Shown piece after piece: positions 1-5,465 of a stretch of DNA of 16,194 bases. A model generated the notes under the pieces. It had not been told where the DNA came from. It ran no database searches and saw nothing but the letters and a program-made list of their open reading frames with translations. Location: the NCBI GenBank assembly GCA_025450375.1, contig JANWHO010000078.1:1-16194 (forward strand), written 5' to 3'. The stretch's first letter is position 1. Every line of letters begins with the position of its first letter. The translations under genes were made by a program, and so were the position numbers. The DNA is from Chloroflexota bacterium (GTDB lineage: Bacteria; Chloroflexota; UBA5177; JANWHV01).

Positions 1-915
1 ACCAAGGATTACGTCCTGGGCCTGGAGGCGGCCACCGCCGATGGCAGGGTGCTGCGCACCGGCGGCAAGATGATCAAGAACGTGACCGGCTATAACCTGA
101 CCCAGCTGCTGGTCGGTTCCGAGGGAACCCTGGCCGTGATCACCGAGATCCTGCTTCGGCTCCTGCCGAAGCCCAGGGCGGCCCGCACGGCCATGGCGGT
201 TTTCCCCCGCATCGATGATGCCGCGCGGATGATCACGGTCATTCTCAATGCCGGCATCATCCCCGCCACCATCGAGATCATGGATCAGGAATCAATTCGT
301 TGCGTCGAGGAATGGCAACATGCCGGGCTGCCGGTGGACGCGGAGGCGATCCTCCTGATCGAACTAGACGGCGAGCCGGCGGCGATTGAGGTGGAATTGG
401 CCGACGTTGCCAGGCTATGCCGAGATCGCGGCGCCGACGAGGTGCGGGTCGCCACCGACGCGGCGGAGAGCGCGGTGCTGTGGTCGGCCCGGCGCTCAGT
501 CTCGGCCTCGATGGCCCGCATCCGTCCCACGAAGCTGGGGGAAGACATTTCGGTCCCCCGGAGCGCCATTCCGGAGGCCCTTCGCGCCGTGCGCGAGATC
601 GCGGCTAAATACGGGCTGCAAATCCCGGTGTACGGCCACATCAGCGACGGAAACTTGCACCCCAACATCCTCTTCGATCGCCACGACCCCGAGGAAGTCG
701 AACGGGTCAACCGGGCCGCCGCCGACATTTTCGCGGCCGCCACGTCCCTGGGCGGCACTCTGACCGGCGAGCATGGAATCGGGGCCCTGAAGAAGGAGTT
801 CCTGGCCGCCGCCCTGGATCCGGTCGAGTTGGAGATGATGCGGAGCGTGAAACGCGCGTTCGATCCTCAGGGGATTCTCAATCCGGGAAAGGTATTCCCA
901 GCCGCCTTGGACTGA
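1..915 (+). CDS. glcD: FAD-linked oxidase, GlcD-type (glycolate/lactate oxidase subunit), N-terminus missing
   Basis: This is a partial gene: the frame is open from base 1, and 304 residues up to the TGA at 913-915 are visible. Family members are usually about 460-480 residues, so roughly a third (the start of the FAD-binding domain) lies outside the window. Codons 4-50 carry the end of the PCMH-type FAD domain (YVLGLEAATADGRVL, then KNVTGYNLTQLLVGSEGTL), which is typical of GlcD. The rest is the FAD-oxidase C-terminal domain, with GHISDGNLHP around codons 212-221 (His213, His220) and GEHGIG around codon 258. The family oxidises 2-hydroxy acids such as glycolate or D-lactate, often with GlcE/GlcF partners. 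Those would have to lie upstream, as none follows. The gene ends 7 nt before the convergent small gene. Substrate cannot be decided from sequence; D-lactate dehydrogenase is an alternative. Confidence 0.9.
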   Translation, partial: TKDYVLGLEAATADGRVLRTGGKMIKNVTGYNLTQLLVGSEGTLAVITEILLRLLPKPRAARTAMAVFPRIDDAARMITVILNAGIIPATIEIMDQESIRCVEEWQHAGLPVDAEAILLIELDGEPAAIEVELADVARLCRDRGADEVRVATDAAESAVLWSARRSVSASMARIRPTKLGEDISVPRSAIPEALRAVREIAAKYGLQIPVYGHISDGNLHPNILFDRHDPEEVERVNRAAADIFAAATSLGGTLTGEHGIGALKKEFLAAALDPVELEMMRSVKRAFDPQGILNPGKVFPAALD

Positions 916-922
916 GGGGCCA

Positions 923-1207
923 CTATTCCCAGTCCCACAGCAGGTACTTGGAGAGCGGGCCCGCCTTGACCAGTGCGTAATAGCTGTCCGCGAAGGCCCG
1001 TGCTTCCTCTTCATCTTGAAAGAGATGCTGCTCGAGGAGTTGGCGGGTCAGAAACGCCTGGCGCCCACGGGTTGGCCGTTCGGGGCCGACAATCGCCTCG
1101 ACCCGCTCCACCAGTATGTCCACCGGCACGTTGGCGCGGCCCGCGCGGGAGAGAAACTTCCTCTCCTCGCGGCTGACCGCGCTCACGGGAGGCTCACCGC
1201 TCCACAT
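923..1207 (-). CDS. Hypothetical protein, 94 residues, not recognised
   Basis: I do not recognise this protein. The ATG at 1207 is chosen because AGGAG (1219-1215) lies 7 nt before it. An in-frame GTG at 1213 would sit almost on top of that site. The product is soluble-looking, charged and probably helical. It has an EERKFLSR segment near the N-terminus, a middle resembling an amphipathic helix (VPVDILVERVEAIVG), a Glu-rich patch (QDEEEARAFADSYY) and an aromatic end (YLLWDWE). There is no signal peptide, membrane segment or Cys/His cluster. It converges on the glcD-type gene with 7 nt between the stops and is divergent from the sigma factor, so it is probably transcribed alone. The good ribosome-binding site and a frame filling an otherwise empty gap argue that it is real. 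Confidence 0.6.
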   Translation of the reverse strand: MWSGEPPVSAVSREERKFLSRAGRANVPVDILVERVEAIVGPERPTRGRQAFLTRQLLEQHLFQDEEEARAFADSYYALVKAGPLSKYLLWDWE

Positions 1208-1251
1208 GGGCACTCTCCTCTTACCTAGTCCTGGAATTGGGGTACTGGTGT

Positions 1252-1279
1252 TTGGCGCCTCGTGTCAAGCTGCTACACT
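1252..1279 (+). promoter_or_regulatory. Candidate promoter of the ECF-like sigma gene
   Basis: TTGGCG (1252-1257) and TACACT (1274-1279) are separated by 16 nt. The -10 is preceded by TGC, giving an extended -10 (TGnTACACT). Each hexamer matches the housekeeping consensus at 4 of 6 positions. Transcription would begin near 1286, about 40 nt before the proposed start codon. This is a pattern match only. Confidence 0.35.
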
Positions 1280-1325
1280 GTGGGCTGAGGCGGCGTGCCG
1301 GGTAGGTGGGCCACCGACGAGGCGC

Positions 1326-1922
1326 GTGAAAGCCTACCAGGGGAGCGGACAGGGATTGGCGGATCTGGCGGATCGGGCACTGGCTCGGAGAATGGCCATG
1401 GGCGAACTCGCCGCCCTGGAAGCCCTGTATGATCGGTACGCTTCCTTCATCTACTCCTTCGCCTTGCGCATGGTTGGCGAACCGGCTGCCGCCACCTTGA
1501 TCGTGGAGGACACGTTTACCTCGGCCTGGCAACAAGCAGAGTCTATCGTGGGCCAACCGGGGATCGTGCGTGATTGGTTGGCCTCGCATGCCCATATGAC
1601 CGGCATCACGTTCGTCCATCAACGCCGCGCGGGGAACAGGATGGCCGCCGGGTCGGAGATTGGCCCCTCTTCAAGCAACGGAACCGAGGTTCAGGAAGCC
1701 GGGGATCTCGCCGAACAACGGGCGCACACTCAAGCAGCCTGGAATAGCCTTTCGCGCGAGCAAAAGCTGGCTCTGGAACTGGGCTACTTCCAGGGGTACA
1801 CCCAGGACGAAATCGCTCCTCTGGCCCGCATGGCCGCCTCGGACCTCGCCCAGGCGTTTGCCGGCGCCCTGGAGGTGCTGAGCACGGCGGCCGCCATGCC
1901 GCTCGGGGGACGCCCCCTGTGA
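1326..1922 (+). CDS. ECF-type (sigma-70 family) sigma factor-like protein with degenerate region 4
   Basis: The protein is 198 residues from the GTG at 1326. A TTG at 1356 is a strong alternative, because AGGGGAG (1339-1345) is better placed for it. Residues 16-70 match sigma region 2 (DRALARRM, LEALYDRYASFIYSFALRMVG, VEDTFTSAWQQA). Residues 141-186 align with region 4 (LSREQKLALELGYFQGYTQDEIA). ECF sigmas direct RNA polymerase to stress promoters and are held by an anti-sigma factor; the gene 172 nt downstream encodes one. Oddly, the recognition-helix part of region 4 (about residues 166-183) lacks the usual basic T-V-K-S-R-type residues, reading MAASDLAQAFAGALE with no Lys or Arg. The region 2.3-2.4 segment (PGIVRDWLASHAHMTGITFV) is also divergent. 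It may bind an atypical promoter or work without specific -35 contacts. The family assignment is firm; activity is uncertain. Confidence 0.75.
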   Translation: MKAYQGSGQGLADLADRALARRMAMGELAALEALYDRYASFIYSFALRMVGEPAAATLIVEDTFTSAWQQAESIVGQPGIVRDWLASHAHMTGITFVHQRRAGNRMAAGSEIGPSSSNGTEVQEAGDLAEQRAHTQAAWNSLSREQKLALELGYFQGYTQDEIAPLARMAASDLAQAFAGALEVLSTAAAMPLGGRPL

Positions 1923-1960
1923 ACGATACGGTGAGCAAAATCCTTCGAGAGACGACTCCG

Positions 1961-2053
1961 CCTGGGAGCGCGAGCATCTTGCTCGCCTCGCCGCTGTCAT
2001 CATCAAGGCGAGCCGGGTACTCACTTGTGGGGGTTTCGTGCTCCCAGGAAGAT
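1961..2053 (-). repeat. Palindromic intergenic repeat, copy A (REP/BIME-like)
   Basis: The element has imperfect inverted ends: CCTGGGAGCGCGA (1961-1973) and the complement of CCTGGGAGCACGA (2036-2048), 12 of 13 matching. Inside is a perfect 7-bp hairpin, GCGAGCA-TCT-TGCTCGC (1970-1986). GCTCGCC (1981-1987) can alternatively pair with GGCGAGC (2007-2013). Read on the minus strand, 2053-2022 matches 16111-16142 at 29 of 32 positions, so it is a dispersed repeat. It separates the sigma-like gene from its anti-sigma gene. No T-run follows the hairpin, so a simple intrinsic terminator is unlikely. Confidence 0.8.
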
Positions 2054-2094
2054 AGTCACGCCGGCGTCGTCTATCACGGGTCGCAAGCAGGATC

Positions 2095-3093
2095 ATGAAC
2101 GACGAGCACCCGAACGACGCGCTCCCGGCTTACGCGCTCGGAGCCCTGGATCTGGAGTCGGCCGAGCACGTTCATGGCCACCTGAGCCAGTGCCCATCCT
2201 GTCGAGATCGCGCGCTTCGCGCGTTACACGGGGTCTGTACCCTGCCATTCTCGCTCACCGCGTATCCGGTGCCGCCCGAGGTGAAACAGCGGATCCTGGA
2301 TCGGGTGAAGGCGACCCCCGATTCTACAGGATCGGCGCCCGAGCGTGCCGCCCCGCCGGAAACCGATCCGTTCATTCGGGCGGGCGATCCGCGGGTCGAG
2401 CTCCCGCCACGACGCAGGTCCGCGGCGCGAGTGCTGCTCCGCGGCTTCACCTTCCTCTTGCCCTGGGCGGCGGCGATCATTGGTTGGCTGATCGTAGCCT
2501 CCTTGCTGCTCTACAGCCATGGACTCTCCGACCGAGTGCGTACAACCAGGGACGCCGATCAAGCGCGGATCTCGGACTTGAACAGCCAGATCGCCCAATC
2601 CCAGGCCCTTCGCGGTTATTTACTCATTCCGCGGGTGGCGATCGAGCCTCTGAAAAACTGGATCAGCGCCACGTCCAGCACCAGAGTGCAACTGGTACGC
2701 GCCCCCGGATACTCGCATGGCATCGTGATCGCGCACCATCTCGCGCCGCCGCCTTCCGGCGACCAGTACGTCGTGTGGGCCGAGAATCAGGATCATGTGT
2801 TTCAGTCACTAGGCGCGTTTGTCACATCCAGTCCAGGTGGAGACGCGCTCCTGGTGGTCGCGGCGGCCCAGCCCCTCGATCAGCTGCTGGAAGTTGGAGT
2901 GAGCATCGAACCCACCCCAGGTCCGCCGGCCCCTACCTCCGCGCTCCTCTTTACCGCCGCGCTCAGCACCCCAACCGCGCTGCCCTCACCCACGCCAACC
3001 TCGGTCCCGCACACCCTGGCCGGCGCGCCGGCCACGCCGCCGGTCAGGCATCGCGGAGGGGCGAACCCAACCTTAACTCCGGCGCCACGGTGA
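2095..3093 (+). CDS. Membrane anti-sigma factor (zinc-finger ZAS plus RskA-like domain)
   Basis: A 332-residue protein. The N-terminus (ALPAYALGALDLESAEHVHGHLSQCPSC) is a typical anti-sigma zinc domain, with His29, Cys33 and Cys36 forming the H-x3-C-x2-C motif. A single membrane helix spans about residues 117-140 (FTFLLPWAAAIIGWLIVASLLL). It is followed by a short helical linker (residues 150-172) and an extracytoplasmic RskA-like domain at about 180-275, containing SGDQYVVWAENQDHVFQSLGAF. The tail from about residue 274 is rich in Pro and Thr, as in exported linkers. The zinc domain would sequester the sigma-like protein encoded upstream, and regulated proteolysis would release it. AGGA lies only 2 nt before the ATG, so the ribosome-binding site is weak. 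The gene ends 8 nt from the convergent lycopene cyclase gene. Confidence 0.85.
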   Translation: MNDEHPNDALPAYALGALDLESAEHVHGHLSQCPSCRDRALRALHGVCTLPFSLTAYPVPPEVKQRILDRVKATPDSTGSAPERAAPPETDPFIRAGDPRVELPPRRRSAARVLLRGFTFLLPWAAAIIGWLIVASLLLYSHGLSDRVRTTRDADQARISDLNSQIAQSQALRGYLLIPRVAIEPLKNWISATSSTRVQLVRAPGYSHGIVIAHHLAPPPSGDQYVVWAENQDHVFQSLGAFVTSSPGGDALLVVAAAQPLDQLLEVGVSIEPTPGPPAPTSALLFTAALSTPTALPSPTPTSVPHTLAGAPATPPVRHRGGANPTLTPAPR

Positions 3094-3101
3094 GCTATGG
3101 A

Positions 3102-3413
3102 TCAGCGACCCAGGCGCGTACGTTGCAGCAGCCAGAGCACCACCAGCCCGGTCAGCACTACTTGAAGCAGATAGAACGCATATTCCTCCACCGGTATGAC
3201 CCCAATGATCGGGCCGAGAACCTGCCGGCGGGCGAAAGACCAGACGCCATTGCGGACCAGGGCATTGTCCCAGGGTGCCGTGTAGGCCAGCGCCGCGATC
3301 ATGGTGAACCCCATGGCGCCGAGAATCCAGCGATCGAGGCGCACCCGCCCCACCAACAGCAGGACACAGATCGGGATCACCAGGAACAGGCAGAGGAACG
3401 CAAGGTAGGTCAT
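3102..3413 (-). CDS. Lycopene cyclase domain protein (CrtYc/CrtYd-type subunit)
   Basis: A 103-residue integral membrane protein with three predicted helices, at about residues 3-21, 27-46 and 75-97. The two conserved patches of the heterodimeric lycopene cyclase domain are present: YTAPWDNALVRNGVWSF (residues 44-60) and IGVIPVEEYAFYLLQ (70-84), with PWDN and the EEY acidic pair. In actinobacteria and related groups two such roughly 100-residue subunits (CrtYc and CrtYd) together cyclise lycopene ends; in fungi and archaea they are fused. Only one subunit is present here, so the partner is elsewhere or the protein is a homodimer. The start is the ATG at 3413, with AGGAAA just upstream. It is divergent from the acyltransferase and convergent with the anti-sigma gene. 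Which of the two subunits it is cannot be told by eye. Confidence 0.85.
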   Translation of the reverse strand: MTYLAFLCLFLVIPICVLLLVGRVRLDRWILGAMGFTMIAALAYTAPWDNALVRNGVWSFARRQVLGPIIGVIPVEEYAFYLLQVVLTGLVVLWLLQRTRLGR

Positions 3414-3420
3414 CGTTTCC

Positions 3421-3426
3421 TATAGT
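3421..3426 (+). promoter_or_regulatory. Possible -10 element (TATAGT) in the 31-nt divergent gap
   Basis: TATAGT differs from TATAAT at one position and would place a start near 3433, just ahead of GGGGAC and the acyltransferase ATG at 3445. No good -35 is seen; it would lie inside the cyclase gene. The same bases (ctatag) are nearly palindromic and could also serve the minus-strand gene. Confidence 0.25.
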
Positions 3427-3444
3427 ATCGGTCATGGGGACGGC

Positions 3445-4176
3445 ATGCCCAACCAGAGATCGTCACCACACCGCGCCTGGCCCACCCGCGTGGCCGAATA
3501 TGTTTCGCGGTGCGTCCTTGAGACAATCTGCCGCCTGGGCGCCCGGCGGCTGTTGCGGATCGAGACGGAGGGGCTTTCCTGGGTGCCCCGCGGCGGACCA
3601 GTAATTCTGGCCTGCCGGCACTACCATTACCTCTATGACGGCTTGGCTCTGATGAACACCGTGCCGAGACGCGTCTCCCTGATGGTCGCTCTTGATTGGG
3701 TAAAAGACCCCACCACGCGGAAGCTTATGGCCGCCGGCTGTAGGGTGGCGCGCTTCCCGGTCGTGATGCGCGGCCCGCGGCCAGGATACCCGCCAAACGC
3801 GGGGGGCAGCGACGTCCGGCGCGCGACCTCTCCCCGGCCTGGCGCCCGCGCCGCGCTCGATCTGCTGCGCGATGGCCGTTTGCTGGTGATCTTTCCCGAG
3901 GGCTACCCCACAATCGACCCGATCGCCACCGTCAAGACCTCTCTCGACGAGATTTTGCCCTTCCGGTCGGGGTTCGTCACTCTGGCCGCGATGGCACGTC
4001 GCGAGGGTATCCCGCCAGTCCCAATCATCCCGGTAGGGCTGCGCTACCGCGAGGGGAAGCCCTGGCGGTTGACCATCCGATTCGGCGCCCCGCTCTACCT
4101 AACGCCCGGCACGGACCGCCGGGAGCTTCTCACCTCCGTGGAGGCACGGGTACGGGAGCTTTCGCGGGCACCCTAG
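3445..4176 (+). CDS. PlsC-like lysophospholipid acyltransferase family protein
   Basis: A 243-residue protein of the glycerolipid acyltransferase fold. It has an N-terminal amphipathic region, GGPVILACRHYHYLYDGLAL (residues 50-69), which corresponds to the catalytic block. LLVIFPEGYP (146-155) is the conserved FPEG acyl-acceptor motif, and PPVPIIPVGLRY (190-201) is the last conserved block. Family members transfer acyl chains from acyl-ACP or acyl-CoA to lysophosphatidic acid or other acceptors at the membrane. The usual H-x4-D catalytic spacing is not exact: His59 to Asp65 is H-x5-D and His61 to Asp65 is H-x3-D. This may mark a distinct subfamily. GGGGAC precedes the ATG. The divergent lycopene cyclase neighbour raises the possibility that the acceptor is a carotenoid (glycoside) rather than a phospholipid; this is inference from position only. 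Confidence 0.8.
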   Translation: MPNQRSSPHRAWPTRVAEYVSRCVLETICRLGARRLLRIETEGLSWVPRGGPVILACRHYHYLYDGLALMNTVPRRVSLMVALDWVKDPTTRKLMAAGCRVARFPVVMRGPRPGYPPNAGGSDVRRATSPRPGARAALDLLRDGRLLVIFPEGYPTIDPIATVKTSLDEILPFRSGFVTLAAMARREGIPPVPIIPVGLRYREGKPWRLTIRFGAPLYLTPGTDRRELLTSVEARVRELSRAP

Positions 4177-4212
4177 ATCTCTTAAGTCTGCTGTCTTGCT
4201 ACTCCATATCGC

Positions 4213-5334
4213 CTATACGTACCAGGTGGCTCCGGCATGCATCCAGTCGGTTTCCGCCACCGGCGACGGTTCCCCATCGGTGTCACCATACTCCAGGGGC
4301 TTCCCCGCGGCCTCCCAGGCGACTGTCCCTCCCGTGATACTCTCACTGGTGGTGAAACCCGCCTGGCGCAGGAACCGCGCGGCGCGGAGCGAGCGGTAGC
4401 CGCCCTGGCAAATCACGAAAATCGGCCGATCGCTGGGCAGCTCTTGCAGGCGATTTGCCAACTCCGCTTGGGGGAGGTTGACGGCGCCGGGTACATGCCC
4501 ATGCGCGTATTCCGCCGGCTCACGCACGTCAAGGATCAGCCCGCCACCACTCCTCGCCTCCACGTCGGCAATCTCGACCTCCGGCACCAACGGCGTGGTA
4601 GTGAGCATGGCCCAGGGCATATCCACCGTGCCGCGATTCGTCGCTTCAATCGCGGTCATGTTCAGCGGACGAGCCGGCACCTCCTGGGTCAGCGCCGCCA
4701 CGAACGGTGCCCTCTCCAGGCGGGCTAGGGGATTAAAGAGGCGCTCGAACCCGATCGTCGTCACCGGCCGACCACACATTCCCTTGCCGCATGGGCCCTC
4801 GAAGTGCCCCGGGAATACCGCGACCCAGTCAGGGAGGCGGAGGAGTCGGGTCAGACTCTCGTACTGGGCGCCCGCGTTGCCCCCGCCAAAGTCCGGGCGC
4901 CCCACGTCGCCTACCAGCAAACAATCGCCGGTAAGCACCATCGATGCCTCGGGACTCCGCGGGGGATTCACCACCGCGATCGAGATCAGCTCTGGGCGAT
5001 GGCCTGGCGTATGAATAATGTGGAGAAGAAGCTGGCCAAGCGCCAGTTCCTCCCCGTCCCGGACGCCGCGGAAAGGATAGAGCACCTGGGCGGATTCATG
5101 TAAGCAAAGCTCGGCGCCGTGCGCCGAGGCAAGGCGACGGGCGCCGGACACATGATCGGCGTGGACATGCGTGTCGATCACATAACGAAGACGAAACTCG
5201 CGTTCCTGGAGCAAGGTATCGTACTGTTCGGTCTGAATGGAGGGGTCGACAATCACCGCCTCATGTGATTGCCGGGATGCGATAAAGTACGACGCGCAGC
5301 CACAGTGTTCATCCAAGATCTGTTTGAAGTACAT
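4213..5334 (-). CDS. Metallo-beta-lactamase/rhodanese fusion, persulfide dioxygenase-like
   Basis: A 373-residue protein. The ATG at 5334 is chosen over a TTG at 5352 because GGAG lies 8 nt before it and MYFKQILDE is the family's usual start. Residues 1-200 are a metallo-beta-lactamase fold with THVHADH (55-61; His56, His58, Asp60, His61), HTPGH (108-112), GDCLLVGDVGRPDF (136-149) and PGH (175-177). This resembles the ETHE1/persulfide dioxygenase group more than lactamases. Residues about 250-350 are a rhodanese domain with LDVREPAEYAHGHVPGA and the active-site loop CQGGYRS, Cys309 being the catalytic cysteine. Such fusions oxidise glutathione or other low-molecular-weight persulfides to sulfite and move sulfane sulfur in the cytoplasm. 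The gene converges on the acyltransferase and follows ftsH on the same strand after 131 nt of structured intergenic DNA. Exact substrate is not provable here. Confidence 0.85.
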   Translation of the reverse strand: MYFKQILDEHCGCASYFIASRQSHEAVIVDPSIQTEQYDTLLQEREFRLRYVIDTHVHADHVSGARRLASAHGAELCLHESAQVLYPFRGVRDGEELALGQLLLHIIHTPGHRPELISIAVVNPPRSPEASMVLTGDCLLVGDVGRPDFGGGNAGAQYESLTRLLRLPDWVAVFPGHFEGPCGKGMCGRPVTTIGFERLFNPLARLERAPFVAALTQEVPARPLNMTAIEATNRGTVDMPWAMLTTTPLVPEVEIADVEARSGGGLILDVREPAEYAHGHVPGAVNLPQAELANRLQELPSDRPIFVICQGGYRSLRAARFLRQAGFTTSESITGGTVAWEAAGKPLEYGDTDGEPSPVAETDWMHAGATWYV

Positions 5335-5352
5335 GTCGATGTCTCCATTCAA

Positions 5353-5422
5353 GTCCTGCTACGTTGAGCGCCCGTGTGGGCGCATTGTAACACGGAAACT
5401 TGAATGCCCGCATGGGCAGGAC
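5353..5422. other. Structured intergenic segment: two hairpins enclosed by an outer inverted repeat
   Basis: Two perfect stems lie between ftsH and the fusion gene: GCGCCC-gtgt-GGGCGC (5368-5383) and TGCCC-gcat-GGGCA (5405-5418). They are enclosed by GTCCTGC (5353-5359) pairing with GCAGGAC (5416-5422); the outer and second inner stems share a few bases. No T-run is present on either strand. It could be an mRNA 5' structure of the fusion gene, a protein-binding palindrome pair, or a rho-dependent end for ftsH. Confidence 0.5.
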
Positions 5423-5465
5423 ACATGCTCCGCGGGGCGCCCGATCCTTGCCGCCGGCCAGAGCG

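Noticed and set aside
1116..1325. Extension of the sigma-like protein upstream to an ATG at 1116
   Set aside because: It overlaps the oppositely oriented small gene and the candidate promoter, and sigma region 2 starts only after about codon 80 of that frame.
1970..1986. Intrinsic terminator after the sigma-like gene
   Set aside because: The hairpin is perfect but no T-run follows on either strand, and the sequence is part of a dispersed repeat.
2025..3425. A 466-codon plus-strand open frame overlapping the anti-sigma gene
   Set aside because: It is Arg/Pro-rich without family motifs, and it reads through the anti-sigma gene in another phase and across the cyclase gene on the opposite strand. 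It is a GC-rich shadow frame.
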